A DNA stretch of 6,856 bases from Sediminibacterium sp. (GCA_017987615.1 JAGNTI010000071.1:1-6856), one strand, 5' to 3'; positions 1 through 6,856 are shown, numbered from the stretch's first letter. Notes: generated by a model not told the origin, from the sequence alone. Translations and numbers: made by a program.

Positions 1-2023
1 TCATGAGCGGAAGCGCATCTACATACGTAGATTTTAATTTAGTAAGCTCTCGAAATCCTAAAATATCATCAACAATTTTATGCTGGTTGGATAATTTTAG
101 AAGCACGTCTTCGCCAGTTGCGTACTGTCCCGTTTTGGTTTTTTTTGCTTTAGGATCTAGTTTTAATTTATCAAATAAAACTTCGCCAAGTTGTTTGGGT
201 GATGCTAAATTAAAACGCACACCTGCGGCTGCATACACATTTTCTTCAAATTGTTTAGCGTCTACTTCTAATAACTTACTGTATTCGTTTAAAAAGTTAT
301 TGTCAATTTTCACGCCTTCAAATTCCATATCGGCAAGTACGCGCACGAGCGGATTTTCTACATTTTCAAAAACACGCTCTACTTCTTTTTCTTTTAATAG
401 AGGAACAAAAACTTGTTTTAATTGAAATGTAATATCGGCGTCTTCACCAGCATATTCGGTAATTTGTTCTACCGCCACATCACGCATGCTGCCCTGATTT
501 TTTCCTTTTTTTCCAATGAGGGCTTCTATATGCACCGGCTCATATCCTAAATATTGAGCACTCAGTAAATCCATACTGCGCCTGCCTTCTGGCTCAATTA
601 CATAGTGCGCAAGCATGGTATCAAAAAGTTTATTTGCAGGAACTACGCCATACCATTTTAATACCAGTAAATCGTATTTTATATTTTGTCCAATTAGTAC
701 GAGGTCCTGTTTTGCAAATACTTTTTCAAAATAAGAAAGCATTTTTTTAGCACTTGCCTCATCTGGTGGGCAAGGAATATAATAACCCTGTCCTGGTTTT
801 TCAGAAAAACTAAATCCTACAAGCTCTACATTGTTGGCATCGGTTCCGGTGGTTTCTGTATCAAAACAAATTTCAGTGGCAGTTAGTAACTGCTCCGCAA
901 GTGATTTTAATGCAGCTTCTGTTTCTACACAAATATATTGGTGCGGTGTATTGGTAATGTTTTTATCCGCAATCATTCCACGCTGTTCTGCTTCCTCTCC
1001 GGCGTTGCCCACGGCTTCGGCGGCTTCCATAGAACCCGCACTCGCAGCAGCGTTTGCTGCGCTTGATTTTTTAGAAGGCGCTGCTACCACTTCGTTGCCA
1101 AACAAATCTGTTTGAACACCTTCTGGTGCAGGCATATAAGCGTTAAAATCGTCACCTAAAATTCTTTTGCCTAAAGTTTTAAATTCGAGCTCTACAAAAA
1201 TTTCAGCGAGGGCTTCTTTGTTAATAGGAGAGAGTGCAAAATCTTCTTCATGAAAACTTACAGGAACATCAGTAATAATTTTTGCGAGCTTCTTGCTCAT
1301 GATGGCGTCGTCTACACCTTTTCTAATTTTTTCACCCATGGCACCTTTAATATTGTGCGCATTGGCTAGTACATTTTCGAGGGTATCGTATTCTTTTAAA
1401 AGTTTAGCTGCTGTTTTTTCACCCACACCCATAATGCCCGGAATATTATCTACGGCGTCGCCCATTAAACCTAGCATGTCTACCACCTGCTCTACGCGGG
1501 CGATATCCCATTTCTCACAAATTTTTTGAGCGTCTAAAATTTCTGCGGCGTTGCCCATAAATGGAGGCTTGTACATGTATACGCCTGGGTGAATCAGTAG
1601 CTGACCATAATCTTTATCGGGCGTTACCATATATACTTCGTAACCCTTGTCTGCGGCCTGCCAAGCAAGGGTGCCAATTACGTCATCAGCCTCATATCCA
1701 TCAAGTTCCATAACTGGAATATTAAAAGCCCTAATAATGCGCTGAATTTCAGGAATAGAATCAATTAAATCTTCGGGGGCCTCTTGTCTATTGGCTTTGT
1801 ATTCCGTAAAGTCAGTATGCCTTTCGGTGGGTGCATGTGTATCAAAACAAACGGCAATATGCGTTGGCTTTTCTTTGTTGATTAAATCAATTAATGTGTT
1901 GGTGAAACCAAATTGCGCATTGGTGTTTTTTCCTTTAGAGGTAATGCGTGGATTTCTAATCAGTCCATAATACGCTCTATAAATAAGTGCAAGCGCATCC
2001 AACAAAAAAAGTTTTTTAGCCAT
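1..2023 (-). CDS. polA: DNA polymerase I, N-terminal 674 residues (3' end of gene outside window)
   Basis: Repair and Okazaki-fragment-processing polymerase, cytoplasmic. I read the frame codon by codon from the ATG at 2023 to the window edge and found no stop. The 5'-3' nuclease domain (about residues 1-300) has its acidic metal-binding residues: D9, D61, E111/D113/D114 (YEADD), D136/D138 (PDKD), D189/D192 (GDAVDN), followed by a GVGEKTA helix-hairpin-helix. An Ala/Glu-rich linker occupies about 317-349. The DEDy proofreading domain is intact: D388 and E390 (DTETTG), D451 (GQNIKYD), Y524 and D528 (YAGED), so 3'-5' exonuclease activity is expected. The thumb begins near 560 and the frame leaves the window at KLKSTYVDALPLM, which matches the E. 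coli thumb segment near residue 640. Roughly 280 residues, including polymerase motifs A, B and C, are missing only because the window ends. The start is supported by alignment of the KLFLLD beginning with the family. No Shine-Dalgarno is visible; a terminator lies 13 bp upstream. Confidence 0.97.
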   Translation of the reverse strand, partial: MAKKLFLLDALALIYRAYYGLIRNPRITSKGKNTNAQFGFTNTLIDLINKEKPTHIAVCFDTHAPTERHTDFTEYKANRQEAPEDLIDSIPEIQRIIRAFNIPVMELDGYEADDVIGTLAWQAADKGYEVYMVTPDKDYGQLLIHPGVYMYKPPFMGNAAEILDAQKICEKWDIARVEQVVDMLGLMGDAVDNIPGIMGVGEKTAAKLLKEYDTLENVLANAHNIKGAMGEKIRKGVDDAIMSKKLAKIITDVPVSFHEEDFALSPINKEALAEIFVELEFKTLGKRILGDDFNAYMPAPEGVQTDLFGNEVVAAPSKKSSAANAAASAGSMEAAEAVGNAGEEAEQRGMIADKNITNTPHQYICVETEAALKSLAEQLLTATEICFDTETTGTDANNVELVGFSFSEKPGQGYYIPCPPDEASAKKMLSYFEKVFAKQDLVLIGQNIKYDLLVLKWYGVVPANKLFDTMLAHYVIEPEGRRSMDLLSAQYLGYEPVHIEALIGKKGKNQGSMRDVAVEQITEYAGEDADITFQLKQVFVPLLKEKEVERVFENVENPLVRVLADMEFEGVKIDNNFLNEYSKLLEVDAKQFEENVYAAAGVRFNLASPKQLGEVLFDKLKLDPKAKKTKTGQYATGEDVLLKLSNQHKIVDDILGFRELTKLKSTYVDALPLM

Positions 2024-2027
2024 GGCG

Positions 2028-2035
2028 TAAAGTTA
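2028..2035 (-). promoter_or_regulatory. Possible Bacteroidota -7 promoter element for polA (weak)
   Basis: Read on the minus strand, TAACTTTA lies 4 bp upstream of the polA ATG. The Bacteroidota sigma-A -7 consensus is TAnnTTTG, so five of six specified bases match. I see no TTTG-type -33 element at the usual distance; the terminator hairpin occupies that space. If real, transcription would begin at or very near the ATG. It is also the only promoter-like match between the terminator and the gene. The element is short and AT-rich, so chance is a serious alternative. Confidence 0.25.
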
Positions 2036-2036
2036 C

Positions 2037-2065
2037 AAAAAACCCCGGCGTTTAGCCAGGGTTTT
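2037..2065 (-). terminator. Intrinsic terminator of the amidohydrolase operon
   Basis: On the minus strand the arms AAAACCCTGGC and GCCGGGGTTTT enclose a 5-nt loop (TAAAC) and form an 11-bp stem with one G-U wobble, and the run continues to six T. On the plus strand the same position is a C-A mismatch and the T run is shorter, so the hairpin is built for minus-strand transcription. It begins about 18 bp after the amidohydrolase stop codon and ends 13 bp before the polA start. It should separate the two transcription units unless read-through feeds polA. Confidence 0.88.
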
Positions 2066-2083
2066 GATAAGGGTTTGAACTCT

Positions 2084-3403
2084 TTATTTAATCTCGTATT
2101 TGTGTTTGTAACGCTCATACAACTGCTTGTGTTTGCTTGTTATAGCAACCGCGCGGCCTTGTATAAAAGCATCGGTAACAATACTAGACTTCATGTCTAA
2201 AATGTCGCCTTCGCTGATTACAATATTAGCGTCTTTACCTACTTCTAGGGTTCCTGTTTTATCAGCAACACCTAAAATTTTTGCAGCATTTAAGGTAATG
2301 GCTTGAAGTGCACCTTCTTTACCTAAACCATATGCAGCAGCGGTTCCAGCGTTAAACATCAGATTTCTTCCACGGTTTTGAGGATCGTCATCATTTAAGC
2401 AAAAAAGTACGCCTGCTTTTTGTAAAGCGCTTGCTGATTTATAAGGTTGATCGATATCATCATCATCGCTGGTAGGTAAACTATGTTCTTGTGTTAAGAT
2501 AACAGCAATATTATTGGCTTTTAATAAATCAGCAATTTGCCAGCTTTCGCTTGCGCCAACTACCACTACATCAAAACCAAATTCTTTTACAAAATCAATA
2601 GCAACAATCATTTGCTTAACCTGGTTACAATGCACAAATAATTTTTGTGTGTGGTTAAATAAACCCTTGGTTGCTTCTAATTTTAAATTGATTTGCTTGT
2701 CAGCACCTTTTTGATGGTATGCTTTTGCTTCTCTAAAAAAAGATTTTACTTCTTCAATTTTATCAAGCGCTTCTTTGATAGGATCACCAGCTGGTGCACC
2801 GCCACCAAAACCTCTACCGCCACCAAAGCCGCGTCCACCACCTCTAGATAATAAACTAGGCATATATAAATTCATACCCATATCGGTTTTATAGGCAGCG
2901 TCTTCGAAATTCCATGCATCTAATTGTACCACCGATGATTGGCCAGCAACAAGCTGTCCACCCGGTACTGTGTGTGCAAGTAGGATACCATTAAGCCTTA
3001 AGGTGTTAATAATAACAGACTCTGCTTTATACGCCGCAATGCTACGTACGCTTGGATTTAGCTCACCAATTTCATTGATATCGGTGCTTCCTCTAACGCC
3101 AGTAATTTCTTGTAAACCTAAATTAGAAGAGGGTAAAATTAAACCTGGATATACCTGTTTGCCTTTTGCATCAATGGTGTTTTCTGCTTTAGGCGCAGCT
3201 GCTGCGTCGCCTGCATACACAATTTTTCCATTGTCAAAAACAACGGTACCGTTTTCTATAACTTGTCCATTACCTACGTGCACAGTAGCACCCACAATGG
3301 CTGTTTTTTTATTTTGTTTTGCGGCTGGGTAAACATCATCTTGTGCAAATACTGCAGCAGTGAATGATACGAGCGCGCCAAGTGTAACTATTATTTTTTT
3401 CAT
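2084..3403 (-). CDS. Secreted amidohydrolase-like protein, probable pseudo-enzyme (439 aa)
   Basis: Exported member of the amidohydrolase superfamily (imidazolonepropionase-like branch); reaction and substrate unknown. Residues 1-20 form a Sec signal peptide (MKKII start, hydrophobic core, probable cleavage after VFA or FAQ) with no lipobox. Residues 33-90 are the small beta-sandwich entry (AIVGATVHVGNG...), ending at the GLI that normally precedes DxHxH. Here that site reads L90-P-S92-S-N94, so both metal-binding histidines are absent. H258 (VHCN) is kept; the next His position appears to be A284; the metal Asp site is D338 in NDDD. The C-terminal half has the family ending with GTLEVGKDANIVI (384-396). 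A Gly/Arg-rich insert (about 187-203) interrupts the barrel. The start is fixed by the signal peptide. It lies 11 bp after the larger paralogue, so co-transcription is very likely, and a terminator follows it. The protein may be a non-catalytic partner of the upstream enzyme (inference), or may use a different active site. Confidence 0.9.
   Translation of the reverse strand: MKKIIVTLGALVSFTAAVFAQDDVYPAAKQNKKTAIVGATVHVGNGQVIENGTVVFDNGKIVYAGDAAAAPKAENTIDAKGKQVYPGLILPSSNLGLQEITGVRGSTDINEIGELNPSVRSIAAYKAESVIINTLRLNGILLAHTVPGGQLVAGQSSVVQLDAWNFEDAAYKTDMGMNLYMPSLLSRGGGRGFGGGRGFGGGAPAGDPIKEALDKIEEVKSFFREAKAYHQKGADKQINLKLEATKGLFNHTQKLFVHCNQVKQMIVAIDFVKEFGFDVVVVGASESWQIADLLKANNIAVILTQEHSLPTSDDDDIDQPYKSASALQKAGVLFCLNDDDPQNRGRNLMFNAGTAAAYGLGKEGALQAITLNAAKILGVADKTGTLEVGKDANIVISEGDILDMKSSIVTDAFIQGRAVAITSKHKQLYERYKHKYEIK
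2798..2833 (-). repeat. Two tandem 18-bp units encoding RGFGGG-RGFGGG
   Basis: Two adjacent 18-bp units match at 15 of 18 positions and encode the same hexapeptide RGFGGG twice, within the glycine-rich insert of the 439-residue amidohydrolase. Two of the three differences are silent third-position changes and one is an Arg codon switch, so the peptide repeat is preserved while the DNA has drifted. It is probably a flexible linker or surface loop made by local duplication. Confidence 0.75.
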
Positions 3404-3414
3404 GTCGCTACAAT

Positions 3415-6400
3415 TTATTTGTTATCGTTTTGGTTTGCTTCTAATTCATCACCTTCTATTTCAAGCATACCTAATTTATGTGAGTGGTCGTTGCAAATAT
3501 GCACTTCTTTAAAGCTTGGAGCCGCTGGAATTGTTGGTCTTCCTGCTCTTTTTTCGCCGGCCATTTTAGCAATTAAACGGCTACGTTCTGCTTGCACTTG
3601 CTTACGCATTTGCGCATCTTTTTCGCGGTCAAAATAAACGATACCATCTACCATTGTTTTTTCTGCTTTCGCATAAATACTTAGTGGGTTATCACTCCAT
3701 ACTACAAGGTCAGCGTCTTTACCGGCTTTGATACTTCCTACTTTGCTATCAACGTGTAACATTTTAGCAGGGTTGATCGTAACCATTTTAAGCGCTTCTT
3801 CTTCTGATAGACCACCATATTTTACACTCTTAGCAGCTTCTTGATTTAAGCGGCGCGCCATTTCTGCATCATCAGAATTGATCGCAACATTTAAACCAAC
3901 TTTTGTCATGATAGCAGCGTTGTAAGGGATGGCATCTGTAACCTCCACCTTGTACGCCCACCAATCAGAAAACGTTGATGCAGCTACACCGTGTGCTTTC
4001 ATTTTATCAGCTACTTTATAGCCTTCTAAAATATGCGTGAATGTGTTTACTTTAAAGCCATACTTTTCTGCAACGCGCATGGTTGCTGTAATTTCACTTT
4101 GCACATAAGAGTGACAAGTGATAAAACGTTTTTTATTCATGATTTCTACAAGCGCGTCTAATTCTAAATCACGTCTAGTAGTAGGGTTTTTTGCAAGTGC
4201 TGCTTCGTACGCTTTTGCTCTTGCAAACGCATCGTCTAACACTTGTTCTACGCCCATTCTGGTGTCAGGGTAACGGTTGTTACCTTGAGTAGAAGACGTA
4301 CGTTTTACGTTTTCACCAAGTGCAAATTTGATAAATGGATCGGCTCCTTTAAATAATAAGCCTGCATCATCTGCACCCCATCTTAATTTAATTAACTGCG
4401 TTTGACCACCAATGGTATTTGCAGAACCGTGCAAAATGTGAGAGGTTGTAACACCACCACTTAATTGACGGTAAATATCAATATCGTCTGGGTTGATATT
4501 ATCCTGAATACGTACTTCTGATGTTACGCTTTGTCCACCTTCGTTGGTAGAAGCAGAAGCAATATGCGAGTGCTCATCAATAATACCTGCGGTTACGTGT
4601 TTGCCGGTACCATCAATAATTTTTGCGCTTGCATCCGATAAGTTTTTGCCCACTTTAGCAATCTTACCGTTTTTAACTAGTACGTCTGTTTGTTGTAAAA
4701 TGCCTTCTTTTTCTGAAGTCCAAACAGTAGCGTTTTTAATTAAATAAGCTTGTGCATTGGAAGCTAAAGAATCTACACCAAAGCCCATCATAGGAAAAGT
4801 CACTTTTCCCATTTTGCCAGGAGCGCCACCGCCAAATCCACCTGCACCCATACGGCCACGACCACCTGCATTTGAAGCAGTGTCAGGCTTAGATGCAGAA
4901 GCATATACAGCAGTCCAAGTAAAGTTATTTCCTTCGGCGTCTTGTGCTGTACCATTAAAAGTATTACCTGTGTTAAAACCGGTAAATCTAATATTGTTAC
5001 GAGAGCGTTTTTCAGGAGCAAAAGAAAACTTCACCACTTTACCATCGTAACTAAATGTTGCAGCTACCGTATCTTTTGCAATAACGGTTGCGCTGTTGTT
5101 ATTTTTAATTTCGAAAGCAAATGTTTGTGGTGTTGCAGAATTTAAAGTGAGGGTATAGTTACCGTTTACGCTTGTCCACGCAGATTCGTTAACAGCGTGC
5201 TTTTCGCCTAATACCCAGTTTTGTAATAAGGTTGTTTTTTCTGCAAAAACAGGACCTGTTGTGATTATAAAGTTGGCTAATTTACCAGCTTCAATGCTAC
5301 CTACTTTATCATATACACCAAACCAAGTTGCTGGTGTTTTTGTAAGTGCGTCCATCGCTGCTTTTTCTGATAAACCGTTTTCAATTGCTTTTCTTACGCT
5401 TGATAAAAATGATTTAGCATCTCTTAAATCAGAACTTGTTAAGCAAAACGGAATACCTGCTTTTTCAATTGCACCTGGATTGGTTGGTGCTAGTTCCCAA
5501 TGCTTCATGTCTTGTAATGAAACAAGTCTTGCATCTGCAGGATCTTCTACATCCATAGCTACCGGGAAATTTAAGTTTACAATTAGTGGTGCTTTTGTTG
5601 CAGCCACTTCTTTAATTCTTTGGTATTCTTTTCCGGTTGCTTTAATAATATATTGTACACCAAACTCATCACCAATACGGTCTGCGCGCATTACGCCCCA
5701 AACATCACCAGCGCCTCTATCGGCAGGATCAAAAATTTGAGGAAGCGACATGTTGTTATTGAATGATTGAAGCGTAATGTTTACGCCATCACCTTGTAAG
5801 CCCGTAGCAGCAGGATTGTTCTTATACCAAGCCGCGTCTAAATAGGTTTGACGCAGTAAAGCGATAGATCCCATTAATGAACTTGGATAGGTTTGTGTTG
5901 AAGTACCTTTATTGAATGATAGTAATGAAGCAGCTTTTTCTTTAACAACTACAAAATTATCTTTGTTGTTTGCAAGCGCTACTACAGTTCCTGTTCCTCT
6001 CACAATACCATCTTTTTGGTGTGTAAGTACGGTACCAAATCCTGTTTCTCTAAATGATTTTGCTCTCGCTTCATCTACCGAAAAAAGTTTGTGGCCTTCT
6101 ACATCAGACTTTAATGCTTGGTTCCAACCAAACGCACCTTTTTGGTTGTTGGTTAATTGACCAGGTCCTCCAAAACTAAAACCTGCTTGCGCGCGCTGTT
6201 GTTGTGGCATACCATAATCGGTGTAGGCATCAATAAATGATGGATAAATAAACTTGTCTTTACAGTTTACCACTACAGCGTCTGCTGGAACGGCAACACC
6301 TTCACCTACTGCAATAATTTTTCCATCTCTAATTAAGAGCGTTGCATTTTTGATGGTGGTTTGCGCATCTTTTACAATGGTTGCATTTGTAAATGCGTAA

Positions 6401-6504
6401 CAGCCGTCGCGCTTATCGCCAACGCCGTTTACTTGAAAAGTTTCTTGAGCCTGCACAAAATTTAATAGCAGTAACCCAACAAACATCAGGCAGATTTTTT
6501 TCAT
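3415..6504 (-). CDS. Secreted two-domain amidohydrolase (1029 aa), C-terminal domain predicted active
   Basis: Exported fusion of two amidohydrolase domains; substrate unknown. The ATG at 6504 is preferred over the in-frame ATG at 6564, because only the former puts a signal peptide (MKKICLMFVG, cleavage near VQAQ, residue 20) at the very N terminus. Domain 1 (about 35-420) has the family layout, including KVGSIEAGKLANFII, but its HxH site reads D92-A-Y94-T-D96 and no clear replacement histidines are seen; D359 (LTSSD) remains. Residues about 440-540 look like a beta-rich module, followed by a Gly-rich linker (547-563). Domain 2 (about 582-960) has a full ligand set: D643-E-H645-S-H647, H798 (TCHSY), H824 (TFTHILEG), D878 (INSDD), plus a GGVTTSHILHGSANTIGG stretch at 683-700. 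K706 could be the bridging lysine (inference). The tail (1002-1009) holds three His and one Cys. It sits 11 bp upstream of a 439-residue paralogue. No Shine-Dalgarno lies close to the ATG; the leader is A-rich. Confidence 0.93.
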   Translation of the reverse strand: MKKICLMFVGLLLLNFVQAQETFQVNGVGDKRDGCYAFTNATIVKDAQTTIKNATLLIRDGKIIAVGEGVAVPADAVVVNCKDKFIYPSFIDAYTDYGMPQQQRAQAGFSFGGPGQLTNNQKGAFGWNQALKSDVEGHKLFSVDEARAKSFRETGFGTVLTHQKDGIVRGTGTVVALANNKDNFVVVKEKAASLLSFNKGTSTQTYPSSLMGSIALLRQTYLDAAWYKNNPAATGLQGDGVNITLQSFNNNMSLPQIFDPADRGAGDVWGVMRADRIGDEFGVQYIIKATGKEYQRIKEVAATKAPLIVNLNFPVAMDVEDPADARLVSLQDMKHWELAPTNPGAIEKAGIPFCLTSSDLRDAKSFLSSVRKAIENGLSEKAAMDALTKTPATWFGVYDKVGSIEAGKLANFIITTGPVFAEKTTLLQNWVLGEKHAVNESAWTSVNGNYTLTLNSATPQTFAFEIKNNNSATVIAKDTVAATFSYDGKVVKFSFAPEKRSRNNIRFTGFNTGNTFNGTAQDAEGNNFTWTAVYASASKPDTASNAGGRGRMGAGGFGGGAPGKMGKVTFPMMGFGVDSLASNAQAYLIKNATVWTSEKEGILQQTDVLVKNGKIAKVGKNLSDASAKIIDGTGKHVTAGIIDEHSHIASASTNEGGQSVTSEVRIQDNINPDDIDIYRQLSGGVTTSHILHGSANTIGGQTQLIKLRWGADDAGLLFKGADPFIKFALGENVKRTSSTQGNNRYPDTRMGVEQVLDDAFARAKAYEAALAKNPTTRRDLELDALVEIMNKKRFITCHSYVQSEITATMRVAEKYGFKVNTFTHILEGYKVADKMKAHGVAASTFSDWWAYKVEVTDAIPYNAAIMTKVGLNVAINSDDAEMARRLNQEAAKSVKYGGLSEEEALKMVTINPAKMLHVDSKVGSIKAGKDADLVVWSDNPLSIYAKAEKTMVDGIVYFDREKDAQMRKQVQAERSRLIAKMAGEKRAGRPTIPAAPSFKEVHICNDHSHKLGMLEIEGDELEANQNDNK
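4816..4866 (-). other. Glycine-rich linker segment (residues 547-563) of the large amidohydrolase
   Basis: The stretch encodes a Gly/Arg/Met-rich sequence containing GGFGGGAP, between the beta-rich module and the active amidohydrolase domain. The same GFGGGAP string occurs in the insert of the downstream 439-residue paralogue (residues 198-204). It probably acts as a flexible interdomain linker. Low complexity makes common descent and independent enrichment hard to tell apart. Confidence 0.6.
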
Positions 6505-6553
6505 ACTTGTTGTTTTATTTTGTTTTTCCTTGGTATGGTTTATGAATGTACAT

Positions 6554-6592
6554 AAAAATCCCATACTCTATTGATGCAATTATGTGAGTGGG
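6554..6592 (-). terminator. Weak terminator-like hairpin after mnmG
   Basis: On the minus strand, CCCACTC just after the mnmG stop can pair with GAG-TA-TGGG, giving seven base pairs with a 2-nt bulge and a long 17-nt loop, followed by A and then five T. This is the only terminator candidate in the 89 bp between mnmG and the amidohydrolase operon. The bulge, loop size and short T run make it much weaker than the hairpin at 2037-2065, so partial read-through from mnmG into the operon is possible. Confidence 0.35.
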
Positions 6593-6593
6593 C

Positions 6594-6856
6594 CTATCTG
6601 CCCATATAAACCATGAGTATTTGAATATCACTAGGATTAACACCGCTAATTCTACTGGCTTGGCCTAGTGTGCTCGGTCTAATTTTTTTGAATTTTTGCA
6701 AGGCCTCATTGGAAAGGGCGGCAATGCCATCGTAATTAAAACTTTCTGGAATAATATGATTTTCCATTTGCAACATACGCGTTGCAATTTCTTGTTCTTT
6801 TTCGATGTAGCGTTCGTACTTGATCTGAATTTCTGCTTGCTCTAATACCTGTGGAT
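6594..6856 (-). CDS. mnmG: tRNA uridine-5-carboxymethylaminomethyl(34) synthesis enzyme, C-terminal ~87 residues
   Basis: With MnmE, MnmG (GidA) installs the carboxymethylaminomethyl group on the wobble uridine U34 of certain tRNAs, using FAD and a folate donor; it is cytoplasmic. Only the C-terminal helical domain, which contacts MnmE and tRNA, is in the window; the FAD-binding part lies to the right. The visible frame contains EIQIKYERYIEKE, then IPESFNYDGIAALSNEAL, then RPSTLGQASRISGVNPSDI, and ends in VYMGR and a TAG stop. These align directly with the E. coli C terminus (VEIQVKYEGYI, GLSNEV, GQASRISGVTP). The short ending at VYMGR fits what I recall of Bacteroidota homologues and lacks the extra tail of the E. 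coli protein. The gene enters from the right edge, so its start is not visible, and an internal Met at 6776 is not a start. Confidence 0.96.
   Translation of the reverse strand, partial: PQVLEQAEIQIKYERYIEKEQEIATRMLQMENHIIPESFNYDGIAALSNEALQKFKKIRPSTLGQASRISGVNPSDIQILMVYMGR

Noticed and set aside
2039..2065. The inverted repeat at 2039-2065 as an operator or attachment site.
   Set aside because: The G-U wobble that pairs only on the minus strand, the following six-T run and the position just after a stop codon all fit an intrinsic terminator better.
4800..5021. A 73-codon minus-strand frame with hydrophobic leucine-rich translation.
   Set aside because: It is the shifted frame of the glycine-rich and beta-rich part of the large amidohydrolase. 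The hydrophobic look comes from reading its repetitive codons out of frame.
5261..5740. A 159-codon open frame on the plus strand, opposite the large amidohydrolase.
   Set aside because: It lies entirely antisense to a well-supported coding region, has no recognisable protein features, and is one of several such antisense frames (for example 3-425, 2970-3332, 4757-5050) that follow from the codon use of the real genes.
6505..6564. Upstream ATG at 6564 as the start of the large amidohydrolase, adding 20 residues.
   Set aside because: The extension (MGFLCTFINHTKEK...) would bury the signal peptide behind a polar stretch, and it overlaps the terminator-like hairpin after mnmG. The ATG at 6504 begins a standard MKK signal peptide.
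6594..6776. A separate 60-residue small gene starting at the ATG at 6776.
   Set aside because: The frame continues without a stop to the window edge and matches the MnmG C terminus on both sides of that Met, so it is an internal residue.

Overview
The window reads as a piece of a Bacteroidota chromosome, most likely from the Chitinophagia/Sphingobacteriia side (an inference; no rRNA or marker gene is present to settle it). The support is an AT-leaning composition, start codons without Shine-Dalgarno sequences, MKKI-type signal peptides ending in AQ, and paired secreted amidohydrolases of a type common in that phylum. All four genes lie on the minus strand, so transcription runs from high to low coordinates.

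In transcription order: (1) 6856-6594 holds the last ~87 codons of mnmG (gidA), the tRNA wobble-uridine modification enzyme. (2) After 89 bp containing only a weak terminator-like hairpin comes a 1029-residue secreted double-domain amidohydrolase (6504-3415). (3) Only 11 bp later is a 439-residue secreted amidohydrolase paralogue (3403-2084), almost certainly in the same operon. (4) A strong intrinsic terminator (2037-2065) closes the operon. (5) polA (DNA polymerase I) starts at 2023 and runs off the left edge. Its 5'-nuclease and 3'-5' exonuclease domains are complete, but most of its polymerase domain lies outside the window.

mnmG and polA are ordinary housekeeping genes. The interesting part is the amidohydrolase operon. 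It encodes three amidohydrolase-like folds in two exported proteins, and by eye only one fold (the C-terminal half of the large protein) keeps the metal-binding set HxH, His, His, Asp. The other two have lost the HxH motif and further histidines and look like pseudo-enzymes, perhaps structural or substrate-binding partners. Both proteins carry similar glycine-rich inserts, and the large one ends in a Cys/His cluster. The substrate cannot be told from the sequence. I see no mobile element, CRISPR array, RNA gene or defence system, and no clearly new system. No gene-free stretch exceeds about 90 bp.
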